Shown here one piece after another: positions 54,620-64,000 of a DNA stretch of 64,000 nucleotides; positions within the stretch are counted from its first letter, which is position 1, and each line of letters begins with the position of its first letter. The notes below the pieces were generated by a model. That model saw only the letters and a list, made by a program, of their open reading frames with translations. It was not told the DNA's origin and searched no databases. The stretch is from NCBI RefSeq assembly GCF_026626665.1, contig NZ_JAPNKE010000002.1:2419204-2483203 (forward strand). The letters run 5' to 3'. The translations under genes and the position numbers were made by a program. The stretch comes from Nannocystis pusilla. GTDB lineage: Bacteria; Myxococcota_A; Polyangia; Nannocystales; Nannocystaceae.

Positions 54620-55557
54620 GCGCCGCGATCGTAGGCGGGCGGGCGCTCGAGCTGCAAGGCGGCGGTGAAGTAGGCGCACACGCCGGACACGTCGTTCTCG
54701 ACCCACGGCGCCGGATCGCGCGGATTGAAGCGCCAGAACACGCTCGGCGCGCGCCAGTGCTGCCGCCATGGCGAGGATCGTGAACGTCTCGACGCACACC
54801 GCCCAGGTGCCGTGGACGTGGTGCTGGTGGTCCTCCTGCTCGCCGGTGAAGGTGTCGAAGATCCGGCTGGCGAGGCGGAAGTAGCGGTGGTGCGGCTGAG
54901 CCCGGCGAAAGGTCCGGCACAGCTCGCGATACGTGGCGTAGGCGCGCCGATCGGTGACGCGCGCCGGGATCAACGTGCCCATGAAGGAGTGGAAATTGGC
55001 GGCCGCGACGAACCTCTGCGCGCCGAACAGGCGATCGAGGGCGGCCGTCTCGGGCTCGCTGAGCGGATGCGGGCCGCGATAGGTGGCGTCGCCCGGGCGA
55101 TCGGAGCCGGCACCGGGCAGCCAGCTCGGACCGGCGCCTCCGGGGCGCGGATAATTGCGGTTGAGATCGACGCCGTGGGCGTTGCCCCGCAGGTGCGGCA
55201 AGCGTCCGTGGCCGCCGGCGGCGAAGGTGCGGGCGTAGCCGTCGGGGTTGATGCTCGGCACCACCCACAGCTCGGCCTGCGAGCGCAACGAGGCGAGGCG
55301 CGGATCGCCGTCGGCGAGCGCGCGCAGCAGGCCGATGGCGACCCTGCCGGCGATGAACTCGACGCCATGGATGTTGGCGCCGCAAAAAATACGTGGCCGA
55401 TCGGACAGGGTCGAAGGGACACGTACGGCGACCAGCGGTCGGCCCTCGACGCTGGCGCCGTACTCGACGAGCTCGCCCTCGACGCGGGCCGCGAGGGCGG
55501 CGACCTCGGTCGCGCGGCCCTCGGGGCTGGGGTAGGGAGCGAGCTCGTCGGCGGGGT

Positions 55558-55561
<4 letters not shown>
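54616..55561 (-). CDS. M14-family zinc carboxypeptidase (frameshifted)
   Basis: Motifs in order: zinc ligands in [12 protein letters not shown] (HxxE), substrate-binding VDLNRNYPR, the third zinc His in [11 protein letters not shown] and the catalytic Glu in [12 protein letters not shown]. Just after this the frame is lost at about 54752; adding CG to the CGCGCG tract restores [12 protein letters not shown] and a stop overlapping the MbtH start. No signal peptide is visible. GTG 55561 overlaps the stop of the helicase gene. It would remove C-terminal residues from peptides or act on peptidoglycan-like substrates. Confidence 0.88.
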
Positions 55562-59768
<4,207 letters not shown>

Positions 59769-59776
59769 GGTGAGGA

Positions 59777-59782
59777 ATCCTA
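59777..59782 (-). promoter_or_regulatory. -10 box TAGGAT, leaderless type
   Basis: TAGGAT on the minus strand lies 8 bases before the ATG of the helicase gene and overlaps the stop codon of the upstream small gene. Confidence 0.4.
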
Positions 59783-60142
59783 GAGCGCAAGGAGCTCCCG
59801 GCGTGCGTCGGCGTGTCGTCGACCCCGTTCGGCAAACTCGCGATGAAGCGCGATGAGCCGATCGATTCGTCGTCCGAGATCGGTATCCGAGCCGGCGCAT
59901 AGCGCCTGGGTCTCGCGGAGGAGGTTGGAGAGATCCGCCGCAGCATTCGCGTCTTCCTCGGCCTCGGCCCATCGCTGGGGCCTCTGGTCGAACAACGCGA
60001 CCAAGCGATCACGGAGAAGATCGATGCGATACCCGCACTCGACCGTGGCCGGTCGGGCCACGATGTCTTGTTGCGCGAGCCCCGCGTAGATCCCAACCAG
60101 TGCGTAGAGGATGGCGACAACGGCGGCCACCACCCACAACAC
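59780..60142 (-). CDS. Small membrane-anchored protein
   Basis: About 120 residues. The N-terminus is a transmembrane helix (LWVVAAVVAILYALVGIYAG). A soluble helical region follows, with ATVECGYRIDLLRDRLVALF, a Trp/Glu/Ala segment and RRIDRLIALHREFAERGRRH. No family is recognised. The start is uncertain: GTG 60142 is the first usable codon, but the frame is open further upstream. It stops 12 bases before the helicase start and may be co-transcribed. Confidence 0.55.
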   Translation of the reverse strand: MLWVVAAVVAILYALVGIYAGLAQQDIVARPATVECGYRIDLLRDRLVALFDQRPQRWAEAEEDANAAADLSNLLRETQALCAGSDTDLGRRIDRLIALHREFAERGRRHADARRELLAL

Positions 60143-60358
60143 AATGAGTTGCCGATCACGAGTAAGACGTCCTGGGGCGGCTTGGGTCAGTGCGCGGCAA
60201 GTCTCCCAGGTTCCCCCAAGGGGTCAAGCGGCCGAGCGGCGCCCGAGGCGCCCGCCCTGCCACGAAACCTCGGGTGAGGCCGCTTCGGGTGAGGCGCCCG
60301 GGCACCAGGCTGGCTCACAACTCACGCCGGCTCCGAAGCTGTCTTTTGTGCCAGGTCG
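60143..60358. other. Intergenic region, nothing recognised
   Basis: A GC-rich spacer between two minus-strand genes. No repeat or clear terminator was seen. Part of it may encode the N-terminus of the small membrane protein. Confidence 0.4.
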
Positions 60359-62708
60359 CTACTCGGCCGCGGCGTCCGCCGCCCGGGCGACGAAGCGGAC
60401 GATCTGATTCTGTGGCACGCGCAGCGGGCTGGAGACTGGACGGATCCGGCGGATCTGGCAACCCTCTCCGGGAAGACAGGTTCCGGGGGCGTTGAGGTCC
60501 AGCGGCTCGCCGTCGGGATCGAGGAGACCCTCGCCGCCCGTGAGGTCGAGCGGGATCACCCGGCTGTTGCTGACGAAGTCCTCGAGCTCCACGGTGTAGA
60601 CCGCGCCGTCGGTCAAGACGAGCGGGTCCTCCAGGTCGAGGACCCGAAGCCCGTCCTCCTGGACGAGATCGGGGTTGTCCTCGCGGAGATCGACGACGAC
60701 GATCTGCGCCGGGCCCGTGGCGCTGTTCTGCGGCGTCACCGTCGGCAGCGCGGTGACGAGGTAGACGCCGGGGTTCACCGGGATCACGAACTCATAGCCC
60801 TTCGCGGCGGCGTTGTAGATCGTGGTGGTGTTGTAGAAGTAGGGGCCGAGCAGGGTCGTCGGGTCTTCGCCGCGGATGACGCGCTCGACGAGGACCTCGG
60901 CGGGCACACACGTGGAGCCCGAGCAATCCTTGTGCTCGACCGACCCGCGCAGCAGGACGCGCGGCTGGAGATCCTGGTCCGCCGTCGGCAGAACGCTGGA
61001 GTCGGAGGTGATGGTGACCGGCAGGAGCGTCGAGCGGAACAGCGAGCCGACCGGCGGCTCGATCCGCAAGACGTAAGGCTGGCCGTTGCCGCCGACCGGA
61101 CCGGGGCTGAGGTTGACGCTGCAAGGTTCGCTGCTCTCGACGTTGCAGTCGGCCGGGCCGTAAGTGACGCGGACGTGGCCCTGCTCGTCGGCGCCGCTCA
61201 GCGGCATGCAGGCGGCGGCCGCCCAGTTGGCCGGGTCGGGGATGGCGAAGGTGCCGACGACGGTGATCGGAGGCTTGACCTCGCAGGTCTCCGGCGCGGC
61301 AGGGGGCGGTTTGGTCGCCGCCTCGGCCAGGCAGGAGGTGTCGCAGCACGTCCACTCCTGTCCGGCCGCGTTCTTGAACAGGCGCGCCGGCCGGCCCTTC
61401 AGCGGGACCTGGACCTCGCGCGCGCTGCCACGTGGGCAGGCAGATCCGCCCGAGCGGGGTGCTGCCCATGAGGTCGCCGACGAGGAACGTCAGGACGACG
61501 CGGTAGTTGAGGCGGGGCAGCCCGAGCCGGGCGTCCGCGGCGGTGCTGACGACGAACTCCATGGTCCGATCGGCCGTCGGGTCCTCGTCGCAGTAGGTGT
61601 AGATCCAGGCCGACACGGCCGCGTCGTCCACGGCCTCGGCGGTGACCTGCTTGATGGCGGGCCGGTCGGTGAGGTCGAGCGCGCACTGCTGCAGGTCGAC
61701 GCGGCACACCTGTCCTTGGGGACACTCCGAGTCGCGCTTGCAGCCGCACCGCTTGCCGTTCCCGTCGGGGTCGTCGTAGCACTGGAACGGCTCGGGGCAC
61801 TGGCCGCTGGTGGTGCAGGTCGGATAGGCCGGCTTCACGACCGTCTCGATCGAGCAGGTCGCCGGGGTCTCGCCGACCGGGTTCGGGTCGCATATCGGCG
61901 TCTCGGGATCGCCGTCGTCGGCTCGCCCGGCGTGGCGCATATTGACGGTGACGGTCGCCGGTGTCTCGAGCGGCGGCTCGTTGGCCAGCGGGCCGTCGGG
62001 GAAACGGATGTTGCCGAGCACGCGCCGGTGACACTCGCGGACGGTGCGGAGCTCGAACTCGTCGTCGGCCGGCTCGTCGTTCTTCCGGCGCATCAACTGG
62101 CGCGCGACGATGCCGCGACCCCACTGGAACGGCTGGTCGCCGGCGACGTCGTCCTGGTAGGTCAGCTTGGCGTAGAGCGGCTGGTCGGCGCCGATGTCGG
62201 CGGCGTCGTAGCGCGGCCAGGACTTGAACAGCACCGGAGACTCATCGACCGATCCGTCGGGGGTCGGCGGCGGGAAGCTGAGGTCGGTGACGACGAACGG
62301 CGAGCGGGCGAACCGCGACGGCTGCTGCAGCTCGATGCTGGCGGCGACCGGGACCTCGGGGCCGGTGCCCTCCTCGAGGTCGTCGAGCTGCTTCTCCAGC
62401 ACCTCGATCTGCAGGCGGTCGCGGACCTGCGCGCGGTCGACGTAATATCGGTTGGGCAGGCGATCGAGGATCCGCTGGAGCGCCGCGTCGTTGCCGCGCA
62501 GCTCGATCCGGAACGGCGGGACCGCCGTCTGCACGTCGATGGCGATGCCCTCGGGCGGCGGCAGGTCGTTCTCGAGGCAGATGTTGTTGTCGCAGACCTG
62601 TCCCATGAGACAGTCTGTGTCGTCCATGCACGAACGGCCCTGCTCGTCGGGCGCCGCGGTCGAACAAGCCGCGCCGAGGAGAGCGACGGCCAGCGCGGCC
62701 CGAGTCAC
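60359..62708 (-). CDS. Large Cys-containing lipoprotein (frameshifted)
   Basis: GTG 62708 gives MTRAALAVALLGAAC, a lipoprotein signal. A short SCMDDTDCLMGQVCDNNIC repeat-like Cys motif follows. Later, QCPEPFQCYDDPDGNGKRC and ECPQGQVC form similar short EGF-like Cys modules around residues 270-310. Other parts look like beta-sandwich domains. The frame breaks near 61426; restoring CG to a CGCGCG tract gives REVQVPLKGRPARLFKNAAG and continues to the stop at 60359 (782 residues). It overlaps the upstream lipoprotein stop by 4 bases. Function is unknown; surface exposure is inferred. Confidence 0.75.
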
Positions 62709-63562
62709 AGCGTCTCCTTCTCCGGGACGCAGCTGGTGAGGCAGGGCGGCTTCTCGTCGTCGAGATTGGCCTCGTCGCACACGAACACGTAGTGAGTGCT
62801 GTCGTACGTGGCCCCGTTGTCGATGTCCGGGACGCCGTACTGCCGCGCGCCCTCGCTGGGCATGAACCACGCGCGGTCGGTGACCATCACCGTCAACGTG
62901 TGAAAGCCCCGCGACAGCCGCTCCCTGCCGCCGTTGCACAGGTCGATGCCGCCCTGGTCGATGCCGCCCTGGTCGTCGCCGAGCAGGAGCTGACGGAGGT
63001 GCGGATCGCGGCGACCGGCCGGCTTGTACGTGTCGCCGGTGAGGTCGAGCGGGCGCTCCGGGTCGTAGTAGCGCAGGTAGTCGACGTAGTTGTACGGCCG
63101 GATGGTGTCCCGCGGCACGTCGAGCAGGAGCGCGGCGTAGATGTTGTCCTTCGGCGCGCGCTCGCGCGGCTTCTCGTCCTGATCCTCCACGAACAGCGTG
63201 AGGTCGAACGACTTGCTGTCCTTCTGCTCGTCAGGGCAGGTGCAGTAGGCGTAGGGCGCGTACGAGAGGATGTCGTCGTCCACGTCCTCGGTGTACGTCG
63301 GGTCGAGGAAGTGCGGCACGGCCTTCTGCGGGTCGGAGTCGTTCGGCTGCGGGCACGCGACCGGGATCATGTCCTTGGTGTTCGGGTCGCACGAGATCTC
63401 GGCGTCGATCGACAGCAGCACGGGCTCGATGATGCGGACCGCGTTGCGGTTCGTGATCGCCGTCTCCTCGAACTCGATGTCGATGTCGGGCAGCACGCAC
63501 GAGAGCGCGCCTGTCGCAAGGGACAGGGCGACAAGGACAGGTTCGGGGACGGGGCGGTTCAT
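62705..63562 (-). CDS. Lipoprotein of unknown function
   Basis: ATG 63562 gives MNRPVPEPVLVALSLATGALSC, a lipoprotein signal with lipobox ALSC. The 285-residue product has DPNTKDMIPVACPQPNDS, YAYCTCPDEQKDSKSFDLTLF and HTLTVMVTDRAW, suggesting a beta-rich extracytoplasmic fold, and a duplicated DQGGI. No family is recognised. It overlaps both neighbours by 4 bases (ATGA and GTGA), so three genes are one operon starting with the sigma-54 regulator. Confidence 0.72.
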   Translation of the reverse strand: MNRPVPEPVLVALSLATGALSCVLPDIDIEFEETAITNRNAVRIIEPVLLSIDAEISCDPNTKDMIPVACPQPNDSDPQKAVPHFLDPTYTEDVDDDILSYAPYAYCTCPDEQKDSKSFDLTLFVEDQDEKPRERAPKDNIYAALLLDVPRDTIRPYNYVDYLRYYDPERPLDLTGDTYKPAGRRDPHLRQLLLGDDQGGIDQGGIDLCNGGRERLSRGFHTLTVMVTDRAWFMPSEGARQYGVPDIDNGATYDSTHYVFVCDEANLDDEKPPCLTSCVPEKETL

Positions 63563-64000
63563 CGCGGGGCGGCTCCCTTGTCGCCTTCTTTCTCGAGGTG
63601 GCGGAAGATCGTGCGCGGGTCGACGCCGAGGTCGCGGGCGGTCTTGGTGCGGTTGCCGGAGTTGAGCGCGAGCACGCGGTTGATGTAGTCGCGCTGCCAC
63701 AGCTCGCGCGCCTCGGCGAGCGGGAGGATCTGCTCGGGGTTGGCGATCTCGACGGGGCCCGGCTGGCCGGGCACCTCGATCTCGAGGTCGAGGTCGCGGG
63801 CGGTCAGCGACGGGCCGTCGGCCAGCACCAGCGCCTTCTTGATGTGGTTCTCGAGCTGACGGATGTTGCCGGGCCAGGCGAAGCGGAGCAGGCCGCGCTC
63901 GGCGCTGGCGTCGAACGGCCGCGCGGGGTCGATCTTCGACCCGTACTCGCGGGCGTAGCGGGTGACGAAGTAGCGGGCGATGAGGAGGATGTCGTTGCCA
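63559..64000 (-). CDS. Sigma-54-dependent transcriptional activator, 3' part (partial)
   Basis: The frame enters from the right edge. It carries the end of an AAA+ sigma-54 activator domain (ARYFVTRYAREYG, FAWPGNIRQLENHIKKALV) and a Fis-type helix-turn-helix near the end (RVLALNSGNRTKTARDLGV then DPRTIFRHLEKE). The N-terminal sensor domain lies outside the window. It overlaps the downstream lipoprotein gene by 4 bases; it may be translated with, and perhaps regulate, these lipoproteins (inference). Confidence 0.88.
   Translation of the reverse strand, partial: GNDILLIARYFVTRYAREYGSKIDPARPFDASAERGLLRFAWPGNIRQLENHIKKALVLADGPSLTARDLDLEIEVPGQPGPVEIANPEQILPLAEARELWQRDYINRVLALNSGNRTKTARDLGVDPRTIFRHLEKEGDKGAAPR

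Overview
The window is about 64 kb of very GC-rich bacterial chromosome. The gene content suggests a myxobacterium (Myxococcota), probably the Nannocystis/Plesiocystis branch. Supporting signs are several Thr/Ser-rich, Cys-rich lipoproteins, Pro/Ala-rich single-pass membrane proteins, a pseudokinase, sigma-54 regulators, ECF sigma factors and a terpene cyclase. The taxonomic assignment is inference. No rRNA, tRNA, IS element, prophage or CRISPR array was recognised.

Layout. 0-6 kb: an outer-membrane-type protein, then yicC-gmk-rel, then a small basic protein. 6-18.8 kb: a pseudokinase with GWTM repeats, an acidic protein, thymidylate kinase, a Pro/Gln-rich membrane protein, an L,D-transpeptidase, a MoxR ATPase with its VWA partner, a beta-propeller protein, an alpha/beta hydrolase and a PhoD-type phosphatase. 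19-31 kb: an S15 hydrolase divergent from phosphofructokinase, three paralogous Cys-rich lipoproteins, a membrane metalloprotease with an ECF sigma factor, and another Cys-rich lipoprotein. 31-42 kb: an ATPase-fold regulator, an aminotransferase, a terpene cyclase, an ATP-grasp enzyme, an NtrC-type regulator, an epoxide-hydrolase-like protein, a Rieske oxygenase, a TesB-like thioesterase and a DUF5648 repeat protein. 42-50 kb: an FGE-like lipoprotein, an App1-like HAD phosphatase overlapping a divergent PlsX, two RlaP-type nucleotidyltransferases, a family III CoA-transferase, coaE and engB. 50.8-60 kb: an ECF sigma/anti-sigma pair, purB, a poly-acidic protein, and an operon of a giant DEAD-box helicase, an M14 carboxypeptidase and an MbtH protein. 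60-64 kb: two large lipoproteins behind a sigma-54 regulator that runs off the end of the window.

Three window-wide patterns stand out. First, most intergenic spacers, especially between convergent genes, carry arrays of a 14-bp palindromic unit (GGACATGTCC plus four variable bases). They fold as 6-8 bp stems with tetraloops, often with compensatory arm changes. I found about twenty clusters, including two terminator-like hairpins and one that supplies a stop and a start codon. Second, many genes have a TANNNT -10 box only 6-10 bp before the start codon, as expected for leaderless transcripts. Third, at least fifteen single- or two-base indels, mostly in homopolymers or CG tracts, break otherwise intact genes such as purB, engB and coaE. 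These look like assembly errors, so affected genes are annotated across the frameshift.
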